Positions 1-7,219 of a DNA stretch of 26,595 nt are shown here, piece by piece. The notes beneath the pieces are model-generated. The model saw only the letters and a list, made by a program, of their open reading frames with translations. It was not told where the DNA came from and made no database searches. Within the stretch, counting starts at the first letter, position 1. Every line of letters starts with the position of its first letter. Location: positions 1-26,595 of the forward strand of contig JBASCW010000036.1 of NCBI GenBank assembly GCA_049651845.1, read 5' to 3'. Both the position numbers and the translations under genes were made by a program. Origin of the DNA: RBG-16-66-20 sp049651845 (GTDB taxonomy: Bacteria > Pseudomonadota > Gammaproteobacteria > Burkholderiales > SG8-39).

Positions 1-87
1 CGCCCGAAGTTCCTCGCCGCCACGCTCACCGAGCTGCGGCGCGACAAGGAGCGCCTGCAGTCGGCGGCAACGCGCGACACGCCATGA
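1..87 (+). CDS. C-terminal end of a YqjE-like (phage holin superfamily) membrane protein, partial
   Basis: Frame 1 is open from the window edge to a TGA at 85-87 and gives 28 residues, ending in a charged tail with the pattern LTELRRDKERLQ. Tails of the form 'ATLAELRKDREAL' are typical of YqjE/holin-superfamily proteins, which sit just before a YqjK-like gene in many proteobacteria, and a YqjK-like gene follows here with an ATGA overlap. Only the tail is visible, so the call rests mainly on that tail pattern and on the neighbour. Confidence 0.55.
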   Translation, partial: RPKFLAATLTELRRDKERLQSAATRDTP

Positions 88-407
88 GCGCGGTGCGCGA
101 ACGCCTGATCCGCCTTGCCGAGCGCCGCGCCCAGCTCCAGGAGAAGGCGCGCGCCGAGCGCGAGGCACTGGCCGCGGTGCTCGAGCGCGGCGACGAGGTC
201 GCCTCGCTGCTCGCGCGCGTGCGCGGCATCGTCGAGCAACTGCGCCGCCGCCCGTGGATCGTCGCGGGCGTCGTGGGATTGCTGGTCGCGCTGCGCCCGC
301 GGCGTGCGCTCGGCTGGCTCGTGAGGGGCTGGTCGGCCTGGCGGCTGTATCGCGAGGCGCGGCGCTGGTGGCGGCAGTACGTCGAGCGCGCGCCCGGCGC
401 CGCCTGA
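84..407 (+). CDS. YqjK-like small membrane-associated protein
   Basis: The gene encodes 107 residues. The first ~50 are a charged, Arg/Glu/Ala-rich helix likely to form a coiled coil. A hydrophobic segment follows at about residues 58-72 (WIVAGVVGLLVAL), then a basic, tryptophan-rich tail. This matches the YqjK family, whose members are encoded with YqjD/ElaB-type and YqjE-type proteins and are thought to associate with the inner membrane; their biochemical role is unknown. The ATG at 84 overlaps the stop of the preceding gene (ATGA), which supports this start and suggests translational coupling. It runs tail-to-tail into xthA with a 33-bp gap holding a short GC-rich hairpin (417-431) but no T-tract. 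Confidence 0.7.
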   Translation: MSAVRERLIRLAERRAQLQEKARAEREALAAVLERGDEVASLLARVRGIVEQLRRRPWIVAGVVGLLVALRPRRALGWLVRGWSAWRLYREARRWWRQYVERAPGAA

Positions 408-440
408 TGCCGATCCGCGCCCCTCGGGCGCGCGCCTGAC

Positions 441-1208
441 CTACAACGCGTAGTCGATGATCAGCGGCGCGTGGTCGCTGAAGCGCTTCTTCAGGTAGAT
501 CGACTCGCGCCGCGCGGCCTGCGCCGCACGCGGCGTGGCGATCTGGTAGTCGATGCGCCAGCCCACGTTCTTCGCCCAGGCCTGGCCGCGGTTGGACCAC
601 CAGGTGTACTGCTCGGGCCTGGCGTTTAGGCGGCGGAACACGTCGACGAAGCCCAAGTCGTCGAACACGCGCGTGAGCCAGGCGCGCTCCTCGGGCAGGA
701 AGCCCGAGTTCTTCTGGTTCGAGCGCCAGTTCCTGAGGTCGATCTCCTTGTGCGCGATGTTCCAGTCGCCGCAGAGGATGATTTCGCGGCCGCTGCTCTT
801 GAGCTTTTTCAGATGCAGAAAGAATTTCCTGAGAAAGCGGAATTTCGACGCCTGCCGGTGCGGCCCCGCCGAGCCGGAGGGCAGGTAGATCGAGATCACC
901 GCGAGCCTGCCGAACTGCGCCTCGAGGTAGCGGCCCTCGGCGTCGAATTCCTTCACGCCGAAGCCGGTGATGACCTTGTCCGGCTTCGCGCGGCTGTAGA
1001 GCGCCACGCCCGCGTAGCCCTTTTTCGCGGCGCAGTGGAAATAGCCGAAATACCCCCTGGGGGCGAGCATGCCGGGCTCGAGGTCGGCCTCGTGGGCCTT
1101 CACTTCCTGCAGGCAGACGACATCGGCCTTTTGTGCCGCGAGCCAGGGATAGAGCCCCTTGCGCGCGGCCGAGCGGATGCCGTTGACGTTGAGGGTGATG
1201 ATCTTCAA
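441..1208 (-). CDS. xthA: Exodeoxyribonuclease III (AP endonuclease family)
   Basis: The protein has 255 residues, the usual length for ExoIII, a Mg-dependent 3'-5' exonuclease and AP endonuclease of base-excision repair. Family motifs are in order: LNVNGIRSA with Asn7, CLQEVK with metal-ligand Glu35, LCGDWNIAH in the middle, and the C-terminal SDHAP with Asp245 and catalytic His246. The start is taken as TTG at 1208-1206. It puts the beta-strand MKIITLNVNG at the N-terminus as in homologues, and the TTG overlaps the pyrE stop as TTGA. An ATG further upstream in frame would add about 15 unlikely residues from inside pyrE. No strong Shine-Dalgarno is seen, so expression probably depends on coupling to pyrE. 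Confidence 0.93.
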   Translation of the reverse strand: MKIITLNVNGIRSAARKGLYPWLAAQKADVVCLQEVKAHEADLEPGMLAPRGYFGYFHCAAKKGYAGVALYSRAKPDKVITGFGVKEFDAEGRYLEAQFGRLAVISIYLPSGSAGPHRQASKFRFLRKFFLHLKKLKSSGREIILCGDWNIAHKEIDLRNWRSNQKNSGFLPEERAWLTRVFDDLGFVDVFRRLNARPEQYTWWSNRGQAWAKNVGWRIDYQIATPRAAQAARRESIYLKKRFSDHAPLIIDYAL

Positions 1209-1894
1209 GTCGAGGGAAAGCTCGACGCGCCGCCGTACGCCGCCGACCATTCTGCCGGCGCATTGAGGAACTTCTCCACTTCGGCGACCTGCGCGGCCGC
1301 GAGGTAGTTGCCCTGCTTGACCACGCGCAGCACGTCCCACCAGGTCGCGAGGTGGTGCAGGCGCACGCCGAGCTCGCTCATCACCTTCTTCGACTCCGGG
1401 AAGATGTCGTAATAGAAGTTCACGAACACGTGCTCGACCACCGCGCCAGCCTCGCGCAGCGCCTTGCAGAAGTTGATCTTGGAGCGCCCGTCGGTGGTGA
1501 GGTCCTCCACCAGCAGCGTACGCGCGCCCTCGCGGATGTCGCCCTCGATCTGCGCGTTGCGGCCGAAGCCCTTGGGCTTCTTGCGGATGTACTGCATCGG
1601 CAGGCCGAAGCGCTCGGCGAGCCAGGCCGCGTAGGGTATGCCCGCGGTCTCGCCGCCGGCGATGACGTCGAACTGCTCGAAGCCCGCGTCGCGCGACAGC
1701 GTCGCGGCGGCGAAATCCACCAGCTGCCTGCGGATGCGCGGGTAGAAGATGAGCTTGCGGCAGTCGATGTAAACCGGGCTCGCCCAGCCGGAGGTGAAGA
1801 TGAAGGGCTTGCCCTCGGAAAAGAGCACCGCCTTCACCTCCAGCAACATCTTCGCGGTGGTGTCGGCGATGAAGGCGCGATCCGCGGAGTGCAT
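1205..1894 (-). CDS. pyrE: Orotate phosphoribosyltransferase
   Basis: The protein has 229 residues. It transfers the phosphoribosyl group of PRPP to orotate to give OMP, the fifth step of de novo pyrimidine synthesis, in the cytosol. Visible features are the N-terminal FTSGWASPVYIDCRKL segment, the GGETAGIP core and the PRPP-binding loop VEDLTTDGRSK at residues 129-139. That loop differs from the textbook VxDVxTTGxS and resembles the VEDLTTDG form I know from other proteobacterial PyrE proteins; Arg137 sits where Gly is more usual. The ATG at 1894 lacks a visible Shine-Dalgarno. A TAAAAT element lies only 9 nt upstream, suggesting a leaderless or very short-leader mRNA. The stop overlaps the xthA start. 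Confidence 0.93.
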   Translation of the reverse strand: MHSADRAFIADTTAKMLLEVKAVLFSEGKPFIFTSGWASPVYIDCRKLIFYPRIRRQLVDFAAATLSRDAGFEQFDVIAGGETAGIPYAAWLAERFGLPMQYIRKKPKGFGRNAQIEGDIREGARTLLVEDLTTDGRSKINFCKALREAGAVVEHVFVNFYYDIFPESKKVMSELGVRLHHLATWWDVLRVVKQGNYLAAAQVAEVEKFLNAPAEWSAAYGGASSFPST

Positions 1895-1903
1895 GGCGGG
1901 TGA

Positions 1904-1909
1904 ATTTTA
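1904..1909 (-). promoter_or_regulatory. Candidate -10 element for pyrE
   Basis: On the minus strand the sequence reads TAAAAT, a 5/6 match to the sigma-70 -10 consensus, with 9 nt between it and the pyrE ATG. Transcription would start within a few bases of the start codon. I see no good -35 at 16-18 bp, so this is a tentative call. Confidence 0.4.
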
Positions 1910-1923
1910 GCAGGTCAACCTGC
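1910..1923. promoter_or_regulatory. Inverted repeat GCAGGT-CA-ACCTGC between pyrE and the divergent secreted-protein gene
   Basis: This is a perfect 6-bp inverted repeat with a 2-bp centre, abutting the candidate pyrE -10 and lying 15 bp from the candidate -10 of the divergent gene. The size, symmetry and position would suit a dimeric repressor or activator site. A chance palindrome in GC-rich DNA is possible, and no regulator gene lies nearby. Confidence 0.3.
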
Positions 1924-1938
1924 GGCCCTGCCTCGCGT

Positions 1939-1944
1939 TAGAAT
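1939..1944 (+). promoter_or_regulatory. Candidate -10 element for the 1974 gene
   Basis: TAGAAT is a 5/6 match to the -10 consensus and lies 29 nt before the ATG at 1974, leaving a leader of about 22 nt with a GGGAG ribosome site. No convincing -35 is visible at 17 bp. Confidence 0.35.
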
Positions 1945-1973
1945 CGGTCTCGCTGACGAATTCGGGAGCCACC

Positions 1974-2525
1974 ATGCTGCGCGCCGCCCTGGTTTTCGCG
2001 ATTGCCCTGCTGCCGCTGGCCGCACTCGCGCAGTCCTACCGCTGCGCCGCCAAGGACGGCAAGAAATACTACGGATCCACCGTGCCGCCGCAGTGCCTCG
2101 GCCAGCCCGTCGAGCAGCTCGACGGCCGTGGCGTGGTGGTGAGGCGCTTCGACGCCCAGGCCTCTGCCGACGAGCGTGCCAAGAAGGAGGCCGACGAGGT
2201 CGAGAGCAAGAAGCGCGCCGCGCTCGCCAAGGAGCAGGGCCGCAGGGACAGCGCGCTGCTCGCGAGCTACACCGGCGAAAAGGATATCGAGGTCGCGCGC
2301 GCGCGCGCGCTCGAGAGCCCGCAGCAGGCCGTCAAGGACGCCGAGAACCGGATCGCGGCGCTGAACAAGCAGTGCGGCGCGCCGAAAGAGGACACGAAGG
2401 CGGTCGACAGCGAGCTGAAGGCGCAGCAGGAGGTGCTTGCGGCACGCCGGAAGGAGATCGACGCCATCAACGTGCGCTACGACGAGGACAAGAAGCGGTA
2501 CATCGCAATCAAGCAAGGAAAGTAG
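1974..2525 (+). CDS. Secreted coiled-coil protein with DUF4124-like N-terminal domain (paralog 1)
   Basis: The protein has 183 residues. A Sec signal peptide covers about residues 1-19, with cleavage likely after ALA. A small domain follows with two cysteines, Cys24 and Cys41, framing DGKKYYGSTVPPQ; this resembles DUF4124-type domains, short exported modules of unknown function that often precede a coiled coil. Residues ~55-180 are highly charged (K/E/R/A) and predicted helical. It is paralogous along its full length to the next gene, only 2 bp downstream. The ATG at 1974 follows a GGGAG ribosome site and puts the signal peptide at the N-terminus. A third cysteine near residue 128 is not shared with the paralog. 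Function is unknown; a periplasmic structural role is a guess. Confidence 0.75.
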   Translation: MLRAALVFAIALLPLAALAQSYRCAAKDGKKYYGSTVPPQCLGQPVEQLDGRGVVVRRFDAQASADERAKKEADEVESKKRAALAKEQGRRDSALLASYTGEKDIEVARARALESPQQAVKDAENRIAALNKQCGAPKEDTKAVDSELKAQQEVLAARRKEIDAINVRYDEDKKRYIAIKQGK

Positions 2526-2527
2526 AC

Positions 2528-3184
2528 ATGAAGATCGCAGTCACGGCGCTCGCCGCAAGTTTCGCGTTGCTGCCCCTCGCGGCGCAAGCGCAGCCTACGC
2601 AGTCCTCGTACCGCTGCATCGGCACCGACGGCAAGAAGTACTACGGCTCGACCATTCCGATGCAGTGCATCGGCCAGCCTGTGGAGCAGCTCAACAACCA
2701 GGGCATGGTCATCAAGCGCATCGACGCCGCCGCCTCGGCCGCCGAGCGCGAGAAGAAGGCCGCCGAGGAGGCCGAGCGCAAGAAGCGCGAGGTGATCACC
2801 AAGGAGGAAGGCCGGCGCAACCGCGCGCTGCTCGCCACCTATACCAGCGAGAAGGACATCGACGCGGCGCGCGCGCGCGCGCTCAAGGACAACGAGGGCG
2901 CGGTCAAGGACATCGAGAAGCGCATCGGCGGCCTGCAGGCGCGCCTGGCGACGCTGAAGAAGGAGCTGGAGTTCTACGACCGCAAGAACAAGCCTCCCGC
3001 CAAGCTCGCGCAGGACATCCAGAGCGCCGAGTTCGACATCGAGACGCAGCAACAGCTGATGGCGGCGAAGCAGAAGGAAGTCGGGCTGATCAACGCGCGC
3101 TACGACGACGACAAGAAGCGCTACCTCGAGCTGACCAAGGGTGCGGGAGCGACGGGCACCGGCGTTGCGCCCGCCGGCAGGTAG
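2528..3184 (+). CDS. Secreted coiled-coil protein with DUF4124-like N-terminal domain (paralog 2)
   Basis: The protein has 218 residues, with a signal peptide (about 1-21, ending AQA) and a two-cysteine domain (Cys30, Cys47) around DGKKYYGSTIPMQ. A long charged helical region follows, then a short Gly/Ala/Pro tail. Much of the first ~130 residues lines up with paralog 1 (for example GQPVEQL, EKDI..ARARAL, INARYDDDKKRY against INVRYDEDKKRY near the end). An extra ~30-residue coiled-coil segment, LARLATLKKELEF-like in character, explains the greater length. The ATG at 2528 lies 2 bp after the previous stop and is preceded by AAGGAAAG, so the two genes form an operon. It ends 3 bp from the convergent gatB stop. 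The function is unknown. Confidence 0.75.
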   Translation: MKIAVTALAASFALLPLAAQAQPTQSSYRCIGTDGKKYYGSTIPMQCIGQPVEQLNNQGMVIKRIDAAASAAEREKKAAEEAERKKREVITKEEGRRNRALLATYTSEKDIDAARARALKDNEGAVKDIEKRIGGLQARLATLKKELEFYDRKNKPPAKLAQDIQSAEFDIETQQQLMAAKQKEVGLINARYDDDKKRYLELTKGAGATGTGVAPAGR

Positions 3185-3187
3185 CCG

Positions 3188-4630
3188 TCAGCCTTTAAGC
3201 TTGCGGCGCAGGATCTCGTTGACCTGCGCCGGGTTGGCCTTGCCCTTGCTCGCCTTCATCACCTGCCCGACCAGCGCGTTGAACGCTTTTTCCTTGCCCG
3301 AACGGTAGTCGTCCACGAGCTTCGCGCTCGCGGCCATCACCGCGTCGACGATCTTCTCGACCGCGCCGCCGTCGGAGATCTGCTTCAGGCCCTTCTTTTC
3401 GATGATCTCGTCAGGCGATCCGCCGCCTGACCACATCGCTTCATCGATTTCTTTTGCGATCTTGCCTGAGATCGTGCCATCGACTATCCGCTCCATGAGC
3501 TGCCGCAGCTGAGGCGGGCGTACGGGCGCCTCTGAAATTCTCATGTTTCTCTCGTTCAGCATCGCGTTCGTGCTGACCGCGATCCAATTCGCTGCCTGCC
3601 GCACGACCTCAGGTTTGGCATTCCTCGTTGCTTCCTCGAAATAGTCGGACAGATCTCTATCGCTCGTCAGGACCTGCGCGGTCGGTGCCGCAATCGCCAT
3701 TTGGTCCGTGAATCTCTTGAATCTCGCTGCCGGAAGTTCCGGCATCGATTGCCGAATCCGTTCGATATCCTGCTCGGAGATCACCAGCGGCAGCAGATCG
3801 GGATCGGGGAAGTAGCGGTAGTCCTGCGCGTCTTCCTTGGAGCGCATCGAGCGCGTCTCGTTCTTGTCCGGGTCGTAGAGGCGCGTTTCCTGGACGACCG
3901 TGCCGCCGTCCTCGAGGAGCTCGATCTGGCGCTTCGCGTCGAACTCGATGGCGTGCTCCATGAAGCGGAAGGAGTTGAGGTTCTTGATCTCGCAGCGCGT
4001 GCCCAGGGTCTGGGAGCCCGCCTTGCGCACCGAGACGTTGGCGTCGCAGCGGAACGAGCCCTCCTGCATGTTGCCGTCGCAGATGCCGATCCAGCGCACC
4101 AGCGCGTGTAGCGTGCGCGCGTAGGCGACGGCTTCCTTCGCACCGCGCAAATCGGGTTCGGTGACGATTTCCAAGAGCGGTGTGCCCGCGCGGTTGAGGT
4201 CGATGCCGCTCATGCCGTGGAAGTCTTCATGCAGCGACTTGCCGGCGTCCTCTTCCAGGTGCGCGCGCGTGAGCCGGATCGTCTTCGGGCCGGCTTCGGT
4301 CTGGATCCGAACGGATCCGCCGGTCACGACCGGCAGTTCGTATTGGCTGATCTGATATCCCTTGGGCAGATCGGGATAGAAGTAGTTCTTGCGCGCGAAT
4401 ACGGAGCGGCGGCTGATCGCCTCCTTGCCGCCAACCGCCAGGCCGAATCGGATTGCCAGTTCTACCGCGCCCCTGTTCAGCACCGGCAGCACGCCCGGCA
4501 GCGCGATGTCCACCGCGCAGGCCTGCGTGTTGGGCGCGGCGCCGAACGCGGTCGAGGCGCCCGAGAAGATCTTGCTTCGCGTCGAGAGCTGCGCGTGCGT
4601 CTCGATGCCGACGACGATTTCCCAGGTCAT
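3188..4630 (-). CDS. gatB: Aspartyl/glutamyl-tRNA amidotransferase subunit B
   Basis: The protein has 480 residues, a normal GatB length. GatB binds mischarged Glu-tRNA(Gln) or Asp-tRNA(Asn), activates the side chain with ATP and accepts ammonia channelled from GatA. Characteristic stretches are VVGIETHAQLSTRSKIF at the N-terminus, YFYPDLPKGYQISQYE, RAGTPLLEIVTEPD and DANVSVR. The GatB/YqeY tail domain ends in NPAQVNEILRRKL. The gene is last in gatC-gatA-unknown-gatB and starts 7 bp after the unknown gene. Codons for roughly residues 284-397 (about 3440-3780) are visibly less GC-rich than the flanks and use codons rare in the rest of the window, such as AGA, ATT and AAA. The reading frame and family sequence remain intact there. 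Confidence 0.96.
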   Translation of the reverse strand: MTWEIVVGIETHAQLSTRSKIFSGASTAFGAAPNTQACAVDIALPGVLPVLNRGAVELAIRFGLAVGGKEAISRRSVFARKNYFYPDLPKGYQISQYELPVVTGGSVRIQTEAGPKTIRLTRAHLEEDAGKSLHEDFHGMSGIDLNRAGTPLLEIVTEPDLRGAKEAVAYARTLHALVRWIGICDGNMQEGSFRCDANVSVRKAGSQTLGTRCEIKNLNSFRFMEHAIEFDAKRQIELLEDGGTVVQETRLYDPDKNETRSMRSKEDAQDYRYFPDPDLLPLVISEQDIERIRQSMPELPAARFKRFTDQMAIAAPTAQVLTSDRDLSDYFEEATRNAKPEVVRQAANWIAVSTNAMLNERNMRISEAPVRPPQLRQLMERIVDGTISGKIAKEIDEAMWSGGGSPDEIIEKKGLKQISDGGAVEKIVDAVMAASAKLVDDYRSGKEKAFNALVGQVMKASKGKANPAQVNEILRRKLKG

Positions 4631-4637
4631 GGCGCGC

Positions 4638-5366
4638 CTACCGGGTGGCCGGGCGGATCAGCTGGCAGCCGCCGCGGCGGTCGACCAGCAGCGGCTCCAG
4701 GTAGGCCTGCGAACCGCACATCGCGGCGCAGTCATCGGCGCTCACGCGCACGAACTCGCCCAGGTCGCGCAACGTCACGCTGCAGCGACCCGCGGCAAAG
4801 CGCAGGCCGCCATTGTGCGGGCGCTGCTCCAGGCCGTGCAGCGCGCAGGAGTGATCTCCGGGCGCCACCTTCGAGCGCCAGTCGAGGCTCCTGAGCTTGC
4901 CGTTCTCGACGCTGAGCGCGAGCGTGGCAGCGTAGCGCCCCTCGCTGACCTCGCAGCGCAGGCTCGCGCTGTAGCCCTCCATCGACGCAAACGCCTCGTT
5001 GAACTCGAAGCGCTCGCGCTGCTGCCCGCCCGGACCGTAGCGCCCGCCCTTGAACATGCCGCCCGCCCAGGTGCCCTGCAGCGTCGCGATCGGCGGCCGG
5101 CCGTAGAGGATCGGCGTGTTGCCTTCGCGCAGGAAGGTGACGCCGAGCTGCTTGCTGCGCTCGCCCTCCAGGAAGCGCCGCTGCATGGTCTGCAGCAGCA
5201 GGTATTCGCCGGTTACGCGCGCCGAGCCGTCCGGCTGCGGCGTCGCGTAGAGCTGCAGCAGCGCCGCGCGCCCGCCCATCTGGCCCAGCAGTTCGCGGGT
5301 CTCGCTCGCTTCTTGCGAGAATGCATTCCAACAGGAAAATCCCAGAATCAAGGCGACCCATTTCAC
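4638..5366 (-). CDS. Secreted cysteine-rich protein of unknown function, encoded between gatA and gatB
   Basis: The protein has 242 residues. The GTG at 5366 overlaps the gatA stop as GTGA and gives a signal peptide, MKWVALILGFSCWNAFS, with cleavage likely near residue 17. The mature part has six cysteines (138, 174, 195, 213, 217, 234), all in the C-terminal half, so three disulfides are possible in the periplasm. The N-terminal half contains GTWAGGMFKGGRYGPGG, a glycine-rich beta-like stretch. The C-terminal DDCAAMCGSQAYLEP recalls the Cys-x3-Cys-Gly-x-x-Ala pattern of some small secreted proteobacterial proteins, but I cannot name a family. Codon use and its fit inside the operon support a real gene. 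A role with the cytoplasmic amidotransferase is unlikely, so its place here is puzzling. Confidence 0.75.
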   Translation of the reverse strand: MKWVALILGFSCWNAFSQEASETRELLGQMGGRAALLQLYATPQPDGSARVTGEYLLLQTMQRRFLEGERSKQLGVTFLREGNTPILYGRPPIATLQGTWAGGMFKGGRYGPGGQQRERFEFNEAFASMEGYSASLRCEVSEGRYAATLALSVENGKLRSLDWRSKVAPGDHSCALHGLEQRPHNGGLRFAAGRCSVTLRDLGEFVRVSADDCAAMCGSQAYLEPLLVDRRGGCQLIRPATR

Positions 5367-6835
5367 AGCGGCGTCTCCCTGGGGGCGCGCAGGTGCCAGT
5401 CGGTGGCCTGCTGGTAGCGGTGCGCCGCCCCGAGCATCTTCGCTTCGGCGAAAGTATTGCCCACGATCTGCAGGCCGACCGGCAGCCCCTTGGCGTCGAA
5501 GCCGCAGGGCACCGACAGCCCGGGCAGGCCCGCGAGCGGCGCGGGAATGGTGAAGATGTCGTTCAGGTACATCTGCACCGGGTCGTCGGATTTCGCGCCG
5601 AGCGCAAACGCGGTCGAGGGCGAGGTCGGGCCCATGATGAGGTCGCAGCGCGCGAAGGCCCCGGTGAAGTCCTTGGCGATCAGCCGCCGCACCTTTTGCG
5701 CCTGCAGGTAGTAGGCGTCGTAGTAGCCGTGCGACAGCACGTAGGTGCCCACGAGGATGCGGCGCTTCACCTCCGCGCCGAAGCCCTCGGCGCGCGTGCG
5801 CCGGTACATGTCGGCGAGATCCTGGTATTCCTTGGCGCGGTGGCCGTAGCGCACGCCGTCGAAGCGCGACAGGTTGGACGAGGCTTCCGCGGGCGCGACC
5901 ACGTAGTACACCGGTACCGCGAGCGCGGTGTTCGGCAGCGAAACCTCCACCGTCTTCGCGCCCTGCCCCTCGAACCAGCGGATCGCCTCGCGCACGCGCG
6001 CGAGCACGTCCGGATCGACTCCATCGGCAAAATACTCTTTCGGCAGGCCGATCCGCAGGCCGGACAGTGAAAGTTGCAACTCGCGGCCGTAGTCCTCCGC
6101 GGGACGCTCGAGGCTGGTCGAGTCGCGCGGGTCGAACCCCGCCATCGCGTTCATGAGCAGCGCCAGGTCCTCGGCGCTCTTGGCGATCGGTCCGCCCTGG
6201 TCGAGCGAAGAGGCGAAGGCGATCATGCCGTAGCGCGACACCACGCCGTAGGTCGGCTTCAGGCCGCACACGCCGGTGAGCGCCGCGGGCTGGCGGATCG
6301 AGCCCCCGGTGTCGGTGCCAGTGGCAGCGGGCGCCATGCGCGCGGCCACTGCCGCCGCCGAGCCGCCCGAGGAGCCGCCCGGCACGCGCGTCGCGTCCCA
6401 GGGATTGCGCACCGGCCCGAAATGCGAGGTCTCGTTGGACGAGCCCATCGCGAACTCGTCCATGTTGGTCTTGCCGAGCATCACCGCGCCGGCCGACGCG
6501 AAGCGCTCGATCACATGCGCGTCGTACGGGCTCACGTAGTCCGCCAGCATCCTCGAGCCGCAGGTGGTGCGCAGGCCGCGCGTGCAGAAGATGTCCTTGT
6601 GCGCGATCGGTATGCCCGTGAGCGGCCCGGCCGGCCCCCCCGTGCCCTTGCCGGCGCGTCGCTCGTCGGCGACACGTGCCTGCGCGAGGCTTTGCTCCTC
6701 GTCCACCGTGATGAAGGCATTCAGCCGGCCGTTCAGCGCGCCGATGCGGGCCAGGCACAGCCGCGTCAGCTCGACCGAGCTGATCTTGCGGGCCGCGAGC
6801 GCGGCGGACAGGGCCGAAAGGCTCGAATTCAGCAC
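5363..6835 (-). CDS. gatA: Aspartyl/glutamyl-tRNA amidotransferase subunit A
   Basis: The protein has 490 residues and belongs to the amidase-signature family. It hydrolyses glutamine and passes ammonia to GatB. The Ser-cis-Ser-Lys triad is in place: Lys80 in GIPIAHKD, Ser155 in PGGSSGGSA and nucleophile Ser179 in GTDTGGSIRQPA. The N-terminus SLSALSAALAARKISSVELT is typical. The start is GTG at 6835: an in-frame TAG (the gatC stop) lies upstream and no ATG or TTG falls between, so this is the first usable codon. No good Shine-Dalgarno precedes it. A 51-bp gap separates it from gatC, and its stop overlaps the start of the unknown secreted gene. Confidence 0.96.
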   Translation of the reverse strand: MLNSSLSALSAALAARKISSVELTRLCLARIGALNGRLNAFITVDEEQSLAQARVADERRAGKGTGGPAGPLTGIPIAHKDIFCTRGLRTTCGSRMLADYVSPYDAHVIERFASAGAVMLGKTNMDEFAMGSSNETSHFGPVRNPWDATRVPGGSSGGSAAAVAARMAPAATGTDTGGSIRQPAALTGVCGLKPTYGVVSRYGMIAFASSLDQGGPIAKSAEDLALLMNAMAGFDPRDSTSLERPAEDYGRELQLSLSGLRIGLPKEYFADGVDPDVLARVREAIRWFEGQGAKTVEVSLPNTALAVPVYYVVAPAEASSNLSRFDGVRYGHRAKEYQDLADMYRRTRAEGFGAEVKRRILVGTYVLSHGYYDAYYLQAQKVRRLIAKDFTGAFARCDLIMGPTSPSTAFALGAKSDDPVQMYLNDIFTIPAPLAGLPGLSVPCGFDAKGLPVGLQIVGNTFAEAKMLGAAHRYQQATDWHLRAPRETPL

Positions 6836-6886
6836 GTGCCGGGGGTTCTGAAGGGGGTCGGAGGCATCTGCCGGAGATCCCCTTTC

Positions 6887-7186
6887 CTATTCAATCACTT
6901 TCGGTACCAGGTAGAGCCCGGCCTCGACGGCCGGCGCCACCCGCTGGTTGACCTCGCGCACATCGGGCTCGGTGACCTCGTCGGGCCGCAGCCGCTGCTG
7001 AGGAGACAGCTGCGCGTCCAGGGCATGCGACATGGGCTCGATGCCCCGCGTATCGACCGCCTGGAGCTGGTCGATGAGGCCGAGCACCCGGTTCAGCCGC
7101 TCGGTGACGCCGGCGGCCTCCGCGGGGGCCACGTCGATGCGCGCGAGCGAGGCGATGCGCTGGAGCTGGTCGGGGGTCAAGGACAT
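6887..7186 (-). CDS. gatC: Aspartyl/glutamyl-tRNA amidotransferase subunit C
   Basis: The protein has 99 residues, the usual length for GatC, the small subunit that wraps around GatA and stabilises the GatCAB complex. Family features are the N-terminal MSLTPDQLQRIASLARID helix, the central LNRVLGLIDQLQAVDTRGIEPMSHA and the C-terminal LYLVPKVIE. The start is ATG at 7186, by similarity to family N-termini. A GTG at 7213 would add nine residues, and neither has a clear ribosome site. It is the first gene of the minus-strand gat operon and diverges from mreB across about 155 bp. Confidence 0.92.
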   Translation of the reverse strand: MSLTPDQLQRIASLARIDVAPAEAAGVTERLNRVLGLIDQLQAVDTRGIEPMSHALDAQLSPQQRLRPDEVTEPDVREVNQRVAPAVEAGLYLVPKVIE

Positions 7187-7219
7187 GAAAATTTTGGCGA
7201 AAAAGTGAGGCACCCGCGC

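Noticed and set aside
417..431. GC hairpin between the convergent yqjK-like and xthA genes as a bidirectional terminator
   Set aside because: The stem is only 6 bp, without a T-tract on either side.
2294..2308. Alternating CG tract, with a matching one at 2867-2882, as a possible Z-DNA or slippage element
   Set aside because: Both encode the same Ala-Arg-Ala-Arg stretch in the two paralogs and follow from codon bias; no regulatory role is needed.
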